A DNA stretch of 64,000 nt from Elsinoe arachidis (GCA_013372555.1 JAAPAX010000002.1:62001-126000); one strand, 5' to 3'. Shown: positions 22,380-36,220, counted from the first letter of the stretch. A program made the numbers and translations. Notes: a model not told the origin generated them from the letters alone.

Positions 22380-23560
22380 TGTTAGTAACCTTCTTTAATT
22401 ATACTTAGCTCTCTTATATATTAGTATAGAGTAATAGTATACTCCTTTCTAAAGCTTAGATTATAATTTTCCTTACTATATTAGATAGAGTAATTAAGTC
22501 TTCTAGCCTTCTAGTTACTATAAATAGTATTATTAGTATCTTCTTCTTCCTTCGCTTACTAAAGAAGTCTAATACTCTTTATTACCTTTCTAGTCTAGTA
22601 TAGACACTTTAAGTTAAGGCATTTACTAATAGTAATAGTACTTATAATATAGTAGTTCCGGTTAATACTTTAATAGCTAATAAGACTATTAATATTATAA
22701 CTTAATACACTATAAATGCTAACTACCTCTCTATAATCCTAATATACTATACAAGGGATAGAACTATTTATAATAGCCTAATCTACTATAATATTAAGAA
22801 TATAAATAGGACTTACTTTAGAAAGAACTTTAATATCTACGTTACTTTCTAGTAAATTAATAGTAGAGCTTATACTAACTATATCTATTCTAATAAGTAC
22901 TCTAAGTGTAATTTCTAGTCTTAGATCTCTAATAATATCTTTCTAAAGAGCTAGGGAATTACTCTAAGAAAGATTAAGTTATCTACTAGTTCTTTAACTC
23001 TAACTAGTTCTTCTTTAACTTCTACTAGTTCTCCTTTAACTCCTACTAGTCCCTCTTATAGACGTTATTCTTCTACTACTAGTTTTATATCTAGTATAAC
23101 TAGTAAGATTAATATAGATCTAGTTAGGGACACTAATATCCTAAAGCTAAGATATACTAAGGATAAGTACTTTATTTCTACCCCTATACCTACTAGATTT
23201 AAGCTAAATAATTCTAGTACTTAGGGAAGGTATATAGATAAGTTTAGGAAGTATATAGACAACTATAAGGCTATCTAGAGGAGGTTATTACGTAGTAATA
23301 GAACTAATAGGCCTTAGCTATATAAGTAAGGTCTAGAGCTTAAGAATTAGAAGGGTATTCTAAGAAGTATATCTAATATAAGCTTATCTCTAACTCCTAA
23401 GAGAACTCTACTAATAACTAAGTCTAGTAATAGTAAAGAAAAGAGAAAGAAGAGAAGTAGTTTAGAGTCTAACTCTAAGAGCTCTCTATAGAAGAAGAAG
23501 TAAGCTTATTATATAAGTATTAGTAGATAGGATAAAAGCGGCCTTAGTAGTATAGGATAG
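22380..23560 (+). pseudogene. Antisense degraded frame between Copia pol and 3' LTR, copy B
   Basis: Counterpart of 18056-19236. It runs plus-strand here, antisense to the copy B element. It shows the same Thr/Ser-rich middle and basic C-terminal tail, and no family is recognised. Confidence 0.4.
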
Positions 23561-24175
23561 TAGATAGTAAAGGTATTAAGGCAAAGGATAGTAGATTTTG
23601 CTTAGGATTAAGTAGCTAGTAATATAGTAGAGATAGCTATTTTCTTTCTCTCTTTTTAATAATAAAGTAGTATAGACTATAACAAGCTTTTAACAAATAA
23701 GATAGCTTAATAAGTATAGTAGTATAGTAATTATACTTTAAATAACATTATAAATAAGATTCTAAATAAGTATATAGTGTAAAGGTATACTAAATAATTA
23801 GCCTTATAGTAATTATTAAAGAATCTTATTAGGAGACTTAGGTAGGGTAGTTGTCGGGCAGGGGGTGCCCCGCGTCGGGTAGGGGCTAGGTACCTTTCTT
23901 AGCGAGTAGGGGCAGGTTAGGGGCTAGGTACTAATGCCAAGTAGGTAGGTATAGAGTTAGGCCTTAGGTAGGCTAGTAGGTATACTAACCTAACCTAGGG
24001 CTACCCTTAGGGTACCCATTAGGCACGCCTGTTAATAGTAGCTAATAAGTATACTACTAACATTCGTTATTTATTAAGTTATGCCCTTACTAAAGCGCCT
24101 TAGGTACTGTAAGTTATGAATTATTACGTCTGATTATTACAGTTAGGGAATGAAAAGTAGCCTTTATGTCAAAAC

Positions 24176-26853
24176 TATTAACTCTTATAGATAATCCGCC
24201 TTCGCTTTCTTGTAAGATACCGAGCTACTACCTCTTCTTCCTTAATGCTAGTAACACTAATTACTTCTATTATATAATTAGAGAAGTTTATATCTATCCG
24301 AGCTAGTAAGTTAAGAGTGTTATCGAACTCTATATCTAGTTACTACTCTAAATCTTCTATTCTATTATCTATTCTGTCTAATAATAATACTGCTTTAATC
24401 TTGTGCTTTATTACTGTTAATTGTCGAATAGTTTAGAGAGCAAGCATATACCTTCGCGAACTAATAATATCTTTTGTAATATTAAATACTCGCTTAACCC
24501 TAACTCTAGCGATAGGAACTGCTAGGATATTACAAGCAACGCACGAGAGTAGTAGATAACTGTCTTAGTTATCTCTCTACTACTGTAGGATGTTAAAATC
24601 CTTTTATAAACGGAGTAGAGGTGTTACTAGGTAGTCCTTACCTTCCTACTTTATAGTACGACATATGCTACTTATAGCCTATAAGCTTGTCGACTGTTAG
24701 CTATCTATAAATAACTATTGTTAATTATAGTTAGATGCTGTCGGACGTTCCTACTAATTAAGCTAAGGCTCGCCTACTAGTTTAGATTCGCCGTCGGTAG
24801 TAGTATCTATAGGACGATCGCTATTATACTGTTCGAGATACTTAAGAAAGTCGTTTTAATACTAGGATTTAAAATAAGATTCCTATATCTTAACGTCCTG
24901 CCTGCGTTAGTATACTTCTTGACCGTAATAAACATCCGAAATAAACTAACGTTATATGTCTATAACTTCTTTATTAGATCTAGGATGTTTATATAGTTAT
25001 ATAGATAGCTGTGCTTCTTTTCTGTCTAGGCATAGTACTTCCTTAATTTCGTTTGTCCCTAAGCTACTACCCTTTTAATAACATCTAGCTAGTTCGCTAA
25101 TGTACTTATAGGATCGTAATATTCTTATATAAGCTCGCGTTCTATGACATCTAGGAAATTAAAGAGCTTATTGTACATTCTCTATATATAGTAGATTAGT
25201 GGCTATCTAGTAGTACTTAATAAGGTAGTAGCCTTCTTAAAATCTTAGAGCATCTTAGCTACTAACTCTAGGTACTACTATTTGTATAGACTAAGTACGA
25301 GTCTTAAAAGATCTTTACTATCTACATTAGCTAATAGTTGTTTATTATTTGTCCCCTATCTAGTTAAATTTAAAGAGCCTGTCTGTGCAATTTCGTTCTT
25401 AAGCTACTCCTTAATAAATGGTTTTAGGTTAAGAGCTTGTTAATATATATTATATATCGAGTTCTACCGGGTCTTAACATTGCAAATGACTTATAGGCGC
25501 TTCCTTAGGGGTAAGTCTTTTTAGAGAAGAGCAAACCGCTTAAATCTCTATAGGGAATTATTAATTATAATATAGATTGCGCAGATCTAAATAATGTTAG
25601 TCCGTAATAAAGCGCTATAATAATTATTATACTTTTCGCAATGTATTCGGGACAGAAATAGTATACTAGATATCCTTTATATACCTCCGTTATAGCCTTA
25701 GAGCATTCTTAATCTCTTCGCTAGTATTAAGCTTTAGGTATAAGATAATATCCTATATAATAAGATTAATAATATATATAAGGCAAGGGATAGTGTTTTC
25801 CTTAGCGCTTTATTTAATATTAAGCTTCCTAAGGTTCCTTTCTAGAGCCTCTCGTAATGTCCTATTATTGCTAGTATTGTTAGCTATTATAGCTAGAAGT
25901 CGTTTCTTAACACCTACATCTTTAACTACTCGAAGGACCTTGTTTACTATTGCTTCGCTAGTATATTAACTCCGAAGTAGTACTATATTAAGTAATCTCT
26001 CCTACATCTCCTATTAGTTATTAATGAAATAGGCTTTAATTGTAATAAAGCTAAGATAGTTATTTACTAACTAACTATCAAGTGTAATTAAAAGCTTTAT
26101 TATACTACCGAGATCGCGTAGTAATAATTTCTAAAGCTTGTTAAATTAGCTATTAAGGTGTGTCTAGAATAATAACTAGCTCGGTATTACTATATTAGAA
26201 CGAAGGAAGCGAAGGAATCGTCTAAAGACAGGACGCTCGACTACACGGAATAACTAGTTATAATTAGTAATAACGCATACGAGTTCCTCGTAAAAGCAGT
26301 TACAATTATAGCTTAGGACAGTATCGAGATTAACTACTAGTTGCTTGTGTAGTTGTTCTAGCGCTCGCTATGCTTAGCTCTAACCGTGCCGAAAAGTTAG
26401 AGTACAAGTATACTTTTAGCTCTTAAGATGTCTACTTACTGCTTTATTTCTAGAGGAGCTATATATAGGATGTGCTAGGGTATTACTACATTAACAACAG
26501 ACGAGATAAGGTATACTAGTTAAGAGTTTAGTAGCTTCTATAAAGAAGGCTTAGATTCTTCTAGTCCGTTTCTCTAAGTTCTATATTAGACTCCTCTTTA
26601 TACTAGATTTGTATATTAAAGTAGTAATAGTCCGGTCCTACTAGAGATTCCAGCTTTGCTATAGTAGTTGCTTTGATTTTGGAATGTTTAGAAGTAGCAG
26701 GGAGCATCTTATAAGCTGTCGTATTAATATAACCCCTCGTTAGTTAGTATACTACGCTTGTAGTTTAAAGTCGGATAGCTAGGCTAGGAGGTTAAGCGAT
26801 AGTATAACTGCTTCTCGAAGTTAAGGATTAATATTATTGTCTAAGTCGGACAT
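24176..26853 (-). pseudogene. hAT-family transposase relic, copy B
   Basis: Mirror of 14763-17440, with the ATG remnant at 26851-26853. It has the same core and dimerisation-domain relics and a dense load of RIP stops. Confidence 0.85.
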
Positions 26854-26989
26854 TGTAGTCTCTAGATAATTTCTATTACTTAGACGTAATAATACACCGA
26901 AAGAAATATACATCTCCTAGAGTAGATATTTCTATTACTAACACTTAGCATTTTGTCTATAGGTAATTATTAGTAGATTCTTAAGGACG

Positions 26990-28176
26990 ATCAAACTATT
27001 AGTTGGCCTATTCTGTAGTAGTTACTACTCTAATCTTTAAACTTATTCTACTCCTCCTCGGCATTAACATTAGCTATCTCTATATCCTTAGCTTCCTTAT
27101 TTCTAGTTCCCTACTTAATCTCCTTATTATTATCATTATTATCTTTATTATTATCCTTATCCTCCTTAGTATCACTAGCCTCCTTAATACTAGTATCTTC
27201 TTCTTTACTGTCCTTATTCTTAAGAAATCTAGCCTAGATAGTAATATACTAGTCGTCTGTCTCGTACTTGTCGGGAAGCTTGTTAAGCAATTTTTCGATT
27301 GCATCGTTATTGTCGGCATCGATTGCTTCCTTACACTTATTATTATTATCTAGCTTGTAGTATTTACTAGTATCGGAAAGCTTAAGTTCTCCCTAGGAAG
27401 TATACTTAGGAGAGGAGGTAGAGTTACGGGATCTGCGTGTTGTTAGACATATACTATAATAAAAGGACGTAATAAATGACTTACACCTAGTTAGGATTTG
27501 TAACTATTACTATTTCTTTAGCAGACATGTCCTTAACAAACTTAAGAAATTCGTCCTCTGCCTACTAGCTTATACCTTCGTTAATAGCGAGCTTAGTAGT
27601 ACCGGACTAGTAGATTTAGCAGGTAAGCTTCTTAATAACACTACCAGGGTTAAAGAGCTACTTATAGCCCCTAGTAGAGTACTAGTTAACTTTGTTAGGG
27701 TCGGCATTATAAGCTTTTTCGAGGGCGGCTTTATAGTCTCGACAGCTAATGAACTTGCGGATCTTCTACTATTTAATATAGACTTCTCTAAACTTTCTAG
27801 ATAGCTATTCTTCTGTACTTAATTAGTTCTATACGTAATAATGTAGCGTAATAATATAGCACTAAAGCTAATACTTACGACTCTACTAACTATTAAAACG
27901 CTTCTATTCGAGGGCTTTAAGCCTCTCTATAAAGACCTTATCTCTAGTATCTTCCTTAAGAAAGTTTATAGACTTATCTATATTAAATTTCTTAAGTAGT
28001 TAGGACTTTGCCCTACGATTGGTAGCTCTAGTATTACTAAGAGCTTTCTCTTCGGTAGTACGCTAAGCATCTTTGTCTCTGCGCTAGATGATACAGTAAT
28101 CGAGCTTAAGGGTACGAGTAGACTAGACTAAAAGATTAATAGGGCGACTATAGCTTGTAGTTGCTTAACTACGCTA
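26990..28176 (-). pseudogene. Degraded upstream frame inside hAT, copy B
   Basis: Mirror of 13440-14626: polar helical region followed by an acidic, Asn-rich tail. Unknown family. Confidence 0.4.
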
Positions 28177-30072
28177 ACCGATCTAGTATATAATTTCTGC
28201 TTCTTTAGAAGCAAATCTCTAGTACTATTAGTATATTGCTGTAATAATACACTATAAGAAATATCTCTATTATCTCCTCTAGCTCCTTATTAACTTTAGT
28301 CTTGATTTCTACCTCCGACTCTTCTTTCTGCTCTGCTATATTCTCGTCGACAATGTCTAGATTACTGTAGGTGTCTTCTGCTATATCTACTAGTATATTG
28401 CATAGTCATGTCTTGTAGTAAGTGATATAATATTAGAAAGACAAGAGTTAAATATAAGAATTAGTAGAAGAAGGTTATAACAAAGAAGAAGGAGGAAAGG
28501 TAAGGAGGAGAGGCATAATATATTAGCGTAAATGACAATAGCTTACGTATAATTGTGTAATAGAGGTAGCTAGGGTAAGATGTAGAATATGGTATATGAA
28601 ATGTAGTATATGAAATGTAAAGTATATAGTATATACTAATTATTTGTTTATTATAGCTTATTATTACGGAGTAGCGACACATAGCTAATACTAAACGATC
28701 TAGCAGATTTAGAGCTTTTGACTATATAGTCTTTGCAATATATATATAGAGTAGGACCTTATATAATAATATTCTTAGTAAGGTAGAAATACATTAATCT
28801 ACAAATTTTACATTCCTTATATATTCTATTATCTGCCACCTATAACAGTAACAATAGCTATTGCTAGCTACCTTAATATTACTTATACCTTATATATAGA
28901 TTCTTCTCTTCCTCTCTTCTTCTCTTCTCTTCCTTCTTTTTCAGATTCTATACTACTATTACCTTTCTCGCTAGCATCCTCGCTAGCATCCTTACCTTTA
29001 ACCTCTCTTATATTATAATCACTAGAACCTTCTCTAGATTTCTTTAGATCGACTATATAATTATTATTATTATTAGTAGTAGTAACTATAGTAATAGGTC
29101 TAAAGGGTATAGTACTAACTAGGGAAGGGAAAGGCCTATCTACTAGTAGAAGAGGCAGTAAGCGGACTAGTAGTAAGACTACTACTAGAAAGTAGCCTCG
29201 TAAGTCTATAGCAGCTGCTACTAGCCTAATAAAAAGGCGTAAGTTTAAAGCAGGAAGTATGTTTTTATTATAGTCTTTTATTACAGTACTAATCTATTAT
29301 AGCTATTGCCCTCTACGAAATTAGACGCTACTAGAAGACTCCCGACCTTTCTTTCCGTAAGCTACCTTTTGCTTATCTTATCTACGAAATTTCCGAGAGC
29401 TTCGTACTAACTAGCGGAGATAGTTACCGCTACTAGAGAGATGCTATTATAGCTCTTTAGGAAACATCTAAAGCCTTTCTTTATAGATACTTCGAAGGTT
29501 TATAGTATTGTTAATAATATGTCATAAGCTAAGTTTGCTAGATCTAAACCTTAACGCTATTCACGTAAGGAGAGTCACGATCTAGAACAAAGATAGTAGC
29601 CTAGTAAGGCACTACTACTCCAAATTTAGCGTATATAGCGTTAAAGCTGTCTAAGGTTATAAGATAGGCAAAAATCCTACCTATAACTAAGCACCTAGGC
29701 TAGCGAGGAATTAGTTTAGTAATGGCAGTAATAGCAGTAATGGCTATAGGGATAGGATGATAAGATTGTAGTGCTTTTGCTTAGTTAACGTAATAATGTG
29801 CTATAATAATAACCTCTTTTCCTTCCTAAAATTTGCTCTATCTACTCTACTATTACTTGTAGTGTTAACAGGTTCTAGTATATATGTTATAAGCTTATTA
29901 GGCACCCTCGGGTAGGGGCAGGTAGGTACCTAGTACTAGCCCCTACCTAACGTGAAAATAGCCTAGTCTAAGCTTAGCGGGTAGGGGCTAGGTTAGCACG
30001 GGCTATAGGTAGGGTCGGGTCTAGGTTGTAGTTAGCATTTTAGGTACCTAACCTAGCCTAACGACCGCCCTA

Positions 30073-33000
30073 GACTTAGGCTTAGTAAGTGTATTAGCTA
30101 ATTGCTAAGTTATATTAATATACTTTAATTTAATAGTTCTAAGCTTATATTACTCCTTATAATAATAATTCCTTAGATTAATATACTTTAATCTCCTTAA
30201 GTTAGTATAATCTCTAGCTAACTTAATAGCTAACTTATTATTAATAAAGGTCTTAACTAGACTAAGGTTAATATTAGTAAAGGGCTTAAGTTTAGTAACT
30301 AGATTTCTAAGCTAATTAACTTCTCTATAGGTCTTAGTTAATACTAAATACTTAGCTTTAGTACTTAATAGTACTATAGTCTTCTAAAGCTTTAACTTCT
30401 AGATAATAGATATACTAAGTATATAGATAATAGTTCTAGTAGTTAACCTTAATGTTTTATTATTACTAGTAAAGTTAGAGTTAGAGTAGGCTTAAATAGT
30501 ATTACTAAGTAATCTATTAGTTCTTCTAAAGGTTAGACTATGCTTAATAGTTCTATTAATATATCTCTAGATCTGCCTACTAGTAATAATATAAGCTACT
30601 AAAGGATTTTATAAGAATCTAGCTAAATAATTAGTAGTATAACTAATATTAGGCCTAGTGTTATTAGTAAGATACTAAAGTTTACTAATAATTATATTAA
30701 ACTTCTAATAGTTATTAGTATTAACCTAACTATAATTTAGCTTATAGATTATATTAATTAGATACTTAACTATCCTTATATAGAGAAGGTTATAACCTTT
30801 AAGCTTCTCTCTAGTATAGTATAATTACTTAATCTTAATTATATTCTTTGTTCTATAGAGTTATACACTAAGGAAGAGATTAGAGCTTATTACTTTTATA
30901 GGGAACTTAATATAGAGGTCTTATACTAGCTTATTAGTATATTTCTAATATATAGCAATAATTCTAAAGTTATTAATATACACTAATATAATATAGAACT
31001 TACTAATAAAGAGATAGATATTACTCTCTAATCTAATAAACCTAAGTAATTTAAAAGCTTTAATAATAGCTTTATACTAAAGAGTAGTAGCTTGTTTTAG
31101 ACTATAGAGTCTCTTTATTAGGATAATAAGCTTATTAGCTAAGTCCTTAATAGAGACTTCCTTAGGGTAGTAGATATAGTTCTTAAGATTAATATCTAGC
31201 CTAAGGAATATAGTAATTACATTAGCTATTATAATTACCTAATTATAATAAAGAGTATATACTAGAATAACTCTTCTAGTTTTAGCTCTTAGTATTAGAG
31301 TAAAGGTCTTAATAAAATTAATACCTACTCTCTATATAAAGCCTCTAGCTATCTATCTAGTTTTATATTTATTAATAGAACTATCTAGAAGCCTTTTAGT
31401 CTTAAACATCTATTTACTAGTTATTAGTCTATATCTAGCTAGGGCCTAAGATTTCTTAATAATCTTAAGAGTTCTAGTTACTATTAATAAGTTAAACTTA
31501 GTCTTTATTATAGCTTTCTAATGCCTAGCTTTAGAGCTAGAAAGAGCTTCTTTTATAGTTTATAGATCTAGCCTAAAGATTCTCTCTCTTAGTGTACTAC
31601 TAAAGGTAGTAGTATTACTAATAACTCTACTAGAATTAAGTCTTCTATAATTAATTTATTAATATAATCTAAGTAATCTTCTAATAGATCTTACTATTAA
31701 TAATAGAGATAACTTTAACCTTCTCCTTTTACTAGTAGTAGGAGTTATATAAAATAGTATTATAAGTATATTAATATCCTTATTAGTTATAGATAGAAGT
31801 AGCTAGTTAGTCTTATACTTAGGTAGATTATATATAGAATAAGGCTTCTCTAGGACTTCTAGTAGGAGTATTATAAGATCCTTAGTGTTATTATATTTAA
31901 TAGAAGACTCTATTTAAGACTTCTCCTATTAGATAGAAGGCTCTAACTAAGACTCTCCCTATTCTTATAAAGAATAAGATGTTCTAAATAAAGTTATAGA
32001 TATATTAGATAGAGTAGATTTAAAGGTTTAAGCTTTAGTATAGAGTTTATTACTTCCTAAGGAAGGATCTTTAGCTTAAGTATTATAAAGGTATTATTAG
32101 AATTAATAGTCTAAAGTTTCTAGATTTTTATAACTAAATTATATATTATTTTAGCTAATAAATATCTACTCTCTCTAAAGCTATAAAGCCTTAGGTCTAG
32201 CTATCTATAAATTCCTTATCTATAGGATATATAGTTATTTAATAGACATATAAGACTAGTCTAAGTAGATAAGGTCCTTATTAAATATTATATAAGAGAT
32301 AAAGAAGAACCTATTCTTCTATTTACTTTTAGCTTAGTACTAGTATAGCTACTAAACTATATAATTTATAGTAGAGTTAGCTTATATTCTTATATACTAT
32401 CTAAGCTATACTCTTACTTAGAATTTATATAATTTTAGAATATTATAATTATATATATATACTCTATAGCTAAAGTGTCTAATATGTAATAGTAAGATAG
32501 AGTTAGTAGTAACTTTTAAGTCTTTATATAGGACCTAAAGTGGAATTTTCTTAGTTTTAGTATAAGTAGTTCTATTAATAACATAAATAGCAAATTTAAT
32601 AACTAAGTTCTAGAACTCTAGAGGAATTCTATAGTTAATAAAGATATATCTTGTTCTAATAGTAACTATCTTATTAGTTAACTCTACTTTACTATTTTAA
32701 TAGTAAGTATATAGTAATAAGATATTCTATCTCTAACCTTAGGCTTAAATCTTTACTCTAAGCTCTAGGCTTAAGAATTTACTACTACTATCTAAGATCT
32801 AGAGGAAGGATACTTTATTACATACTTTACTATTATATAGAGAAGTATACTTAATAAAGCTAAATATTTAGTCTTTAGTAAGTAAAGCTCTTTAGCTCTT
32901 AAAGTTACTCTTCCTATAGATAGTAAATATACTATACCTATGCCTTTTATATAATAGAGATTTAATTAGACCTATAAGGTTAATATATAGCTTATCTAGT

Positions 33001-34766
33001 AAGTAAGATAGAAGTATTCTTAGCTTCCTTAATATAACTTGTTATACCTTTAATACTATATATAGTAGATAGTAGCTAAGTTTAGATAATAAGAACTCTT
33101 CTATTTCTATAGTAAGGTTCTTTATATAAGTTATTACTATACTTCTAAGGTAACTAAGCCTCTAATACTATCTCTTAGATATTACCTTAGTAGTTCTAGC
33201 TATAGCTAGATTTACTATAATATAGCTTAGGTCCCTTCTAAAGGTAGTCTTCTTTAGATAAAGGTTATTATTACTCTTATAAACTTTAAAGTTTTAAAGC
33301 TATTTAATATTACTATCTACCTTAAGTATTTCTACTTCCTTATTATACTTATTAAGAAGCTAGAGTTTAAAAGGTTTAATACTTTCTACTCTAGTAATCT
33401 TCCTAGAGAAAATAAGATTATAAGGAAATAATAGAGAATAGATATAGCCTTTAAGGCTAATAGTAGTCTTCTTACTAGCCTTATTTATAATAGTAAGAAC
33501 TATAGTTCTAACTTCTATCTAAATAAGGCTTTAAGTTCTAAAAGTCTAACTAATTCTAAGAGGCTTCTTTATAATATAGATATTAGTAAACTATAATCTG
33601 TTATTAATAAAGTATTTTAATACTCTAGAATCCTAGATATAGTTATTATAATTTATACTACTCTATAATAAAGATATAATAATAGCTCCTTTACTTATAA
33701 TAGAGTCTCTATTATTATATTTATTAGATTCTAGACCCTTAGGTTTAGGTTCCTTATTTACTACTAAATAGCCTTTTACTTTGTCTAACTTCCTTTTAGT
33801 CTTACCTTTAGAGTTATTCTTTATTCTTTTATTACTCTTACCTTTACTATCCTTCTTATTACTCTAGCCTTTAGGAGCTTTCTTAGGATACTACTTAAAG
33901 TAGTTAGTATTTAAATAAGTATAGTAAGTGCACTATATATATTAGTCTTTAATATAACTAGTAGCTATAAATATTAGATTATTTTTCTTAAGGAATAGTC
34001 TTTCTCTTCTTAAAGAGGCTATTATTACCTTAAGTAGTATATTAGGTTAGAGAGTTAACCTCTAATTCCTAAGCTATTTAGCTCTCTTAGTACCTATTAT
34101 AAAGAGTATTATAATATAAGAACCTAGGAGGCTATAGAAATAAGTCTATTAGCTAGTAGTAAGAGCCTTTTATTCTACTATAATATTATACTAATAAATA
34201 TACCTCTAAAAGTTTTTATAGTACTCTAATATATTATTATTAAATAGAAGAACTACTTAGTAGAGCTTCCTAATAGATTAATAAAGCTTATAAATTACTA
34301 TTAGTCTAAATATAGCTTTAATAGTTATTATAAGGTCCTTTATAGTCTTTAGAGTAGTTCTATAGTAAGGTCTAATAGACTTATAGAGCCTTAATATAAT
34401 AATTCTATATATAATTCTATTATTCTTTTACTATTTCTTTATCTCTACTTTATAGGAGATACTATTAATACCCCCTAGGTAGTTAGTTAATAGAGGAGGC
34501 TCTTACTTATTAATCTAGTTAAGGTTACTAAATATATAACTAATAATATTCTTCTTAATAAGAATAACTTCTAGAGTTACTCTTTAGGTATTATAATTAC
34601 TCTCTTTCTTAAGAATTTAAGTTTTATAGATTTTGTTTAAGCTTTCTAAGGATATATTAATTAGCTAAAAGGCAATTAATAGATGCTTTTAATTAGTCTA
34701 TTAAGCTATTTAACAAAGGATATATATAGGCTACTATAAGTGTTTATCCTAATATAGCTAGTCTAG
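30073..34766 (-). pseudogene. Copia gag-pol relic, copy B
   Basis: Mirror of 6850-11543. Integrase, RT and RNase H traces lie in the same order on the minus strand, with RIP stops throughout. Confidence 0.85.
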
Positions 34767-34862
34767 AAATCCGGTATAGGCGGCTTAATAATCCTTTTAA
34801 TAATAATACACTTAATTTGCTATAGCTTTAAGTACTTCTTAAGAAGCGCTAGACTTATAACC

Positions 34863-35004
34863 TATTATACTTAGCAAATCAGATCGAGAGATGTGTGTTT
34901 TATTTAGAGAGTTATAATAACCGATTATCTACTATGCGTGTGCTAACTCATTAGTACTAGTCCTTTAGTACTAGAGAAGCTATACTAGCCTTTAAGTTAC
35001 AACA
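34863..35004 (-). repeat. 5' LTR of copy B
   Basis: 142 bp, reverse orientation; pairs with 6612-6753. The putative primer-binding site follows on its inner side (34843-34862). Confidence 0.9.
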
Positions 35005-35009
35005 GGAGG
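35005..35009. repeat. Target-site duplication GGAGG of copy B (right)
   Basis: Matches 21902-21906. Confidence 0.88.
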
Positions 35010-35134
35010 AGAAGACAAGAGACACGGAATGTCCTTGGAGAAGCCGTAACTACCTATATACTTTTACGATTTCAAGCTCTTGCGGGCAAAAGGGCAAATG
35101 TAGAATCTGATAATCAGGTCTCATTCGACTACCC

Positions 35135-35890
35135 ATGGTTGACTTGCACTCCCTGCCGGCCGGCACGCGCCCTGAGCGTGCTGTCCGTAATAACGGGCCA
35201 GACAACCTCGCTCTAGAAAGGTACAAGTTGAGAGAGCTCGCTGAGGGATGGCCATGCTATAGGTTAGTGATTACATGGAATCCGCAAGCTTGCCACTGAA
35301 AAGCGATCAGAGACTCTTGTGAATGGGAGAACCTGAAATCTATCTTCCATCCGGGTGCCTATATCTACACATGCTGGACGGGACGCACTCCATACCTCGA
35401 TTTTATCCAGCGCAGTAAGGATGGAATGGACAACGGGATGTTTGTTCATCACCGTGTACATGGTACTACCACCGATATCAACGCGGATGCGACACGGGCA
35501 GTCACGAAGATGAAGGCAACGATCACTCAGCGCTTCGATATTGACGGCTGCGAGGCAGACGCAGAGTCCGACTGTCGATTTGTCTTCTTCTGGACCAAAA
35601 ACAAAGACGGTAATTGGGGTGCCAACTATGTCCGGCACTTCTACGAGAAAGACAAGCTTGTCCCCGTCGATCCGAACCGTATTCCAAAGGTCGACCATGA
35701 AAAGGCAAAGCAGTATCCGTACGGCTACAGATATCTGGCATATTGCGAGGAGACGGTCCTCGGTATCAAATGCGTGTACGACTTGCCCAGTCATCGCAGA
35801 GAAGCTGGAACGACCATCAATGGAGAGAAGCATGATATGCTCTACCGACAGATTAAACAATGGATGGATGGCGAGAATGTTGAGATTTAG
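35135..35890 (+). CDS. SnoaL-like domain protein (NTF2-like fold), intact
   Basis: Two exons, 35135-35262 and 35311-35890, joined across a 48-bp intron (GTTAGT..CAG), give 235 residues starting MVDLHSLPAGTRPERAVRNN. Pattern of the SnoaL_4-type NTF2-like family: an N-terminal helix LALERYKLRELAEGWPCYRD, then WENLKSIFHPGAYIYTCWTG (~47-66), HHRVHGTTTDIN and alternating strands to a Tyr-rich C-terminal region (YPYGYRYLAYCEE). Family members act as small cyclases, isomerases, dehydratases or non-catalytic binders. The substrate here is unknown. It has no signal peptide. The gene is pinned between copy B (130 bp upstream) and the TIR element (330 bp downstream) and is free of RIP damage. Confidence 0.78.
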
Positions 35891-36220
35891 AAGACCCCGA
35901 CAATACTGATTTGTCGTCCGTCTATCAGATCTGTCCTTGAGCTCGCATGTATTTCTAAGCAGGTGTATCCAGTGACTCAGATGCTGCCTGCCAGACACCA
36001 GTTGATCTTGTGTTTTCAAAGCAGTGAATGCGTCTCAATCTGCAACCGGGTTCAACTTGTCGCCGTTTGCTGTCAGGCTCATCTTTCGTCAATGTGCGCC
36101 CTAGTCTGAGTCTTCGCGAGTCTTCGTCTTTGATGGCCTTTGTAGAAGGCTCGATAGGTCGCCGATCTTAGCCCATCGGTCTTTGGAAACGAAACCATGC
36201 AAAGATTCTCCGTCTTGGTA
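35891..36220. other. 3' flank of the SnoaL-like gene
   Basis: 330 bp of normal composition between the SnoaL-like stop and the TIR element, presumably 3' UTR and terminator. Nothing else is seen. Confidence 0.5.

Larger units (their letters stand above)
23843..30072 (-). mobile_element. hAT DNA transposon nested in copy B (6,230 bp)
   Basis: Same length, same TAGGG/CCCTA termini and the same Copia insertion point as in copy A. The duplication reads GACTTAGG (reverse complement of CCTAAGTC) at 23835-23842 and 30073-30080. Sharing the site and duplication shows it was carried in with Copia rather than inserted a second time. Confidence 0.92.
21907..35004 (-). mobile_element. Ty1/copia-like LTR retrotransposon with nested hAT, copy B (13,098 bp, inverted)
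   Basis: Mirror image of copy A: position x in copy A pairs with 41616-x here at every checkpoint (LTR ends, hAT ends, hAT duplications, internal open frames), so there is no net insertion or deletion over 13 kb. The differences I found by direct comparison are transitions, e.g. 7685-7686 versus 33930-33931 and 15339 versus 26277. Flanked by GGAGG, distinct from copy A. The right end lies 130 bp upstream of the SnoaL-like start codon and the left end 155 bp downstream of the MFS stop. Confidence 0.93.

Noticed and set aside
6612..35004. Interpretation as one giant palindrome produced by segmental inversion-duplication
   Set aside because: Each arm carries its own exact 5-bp target duplication at LTR ends, which indicates two independent integrations instead.
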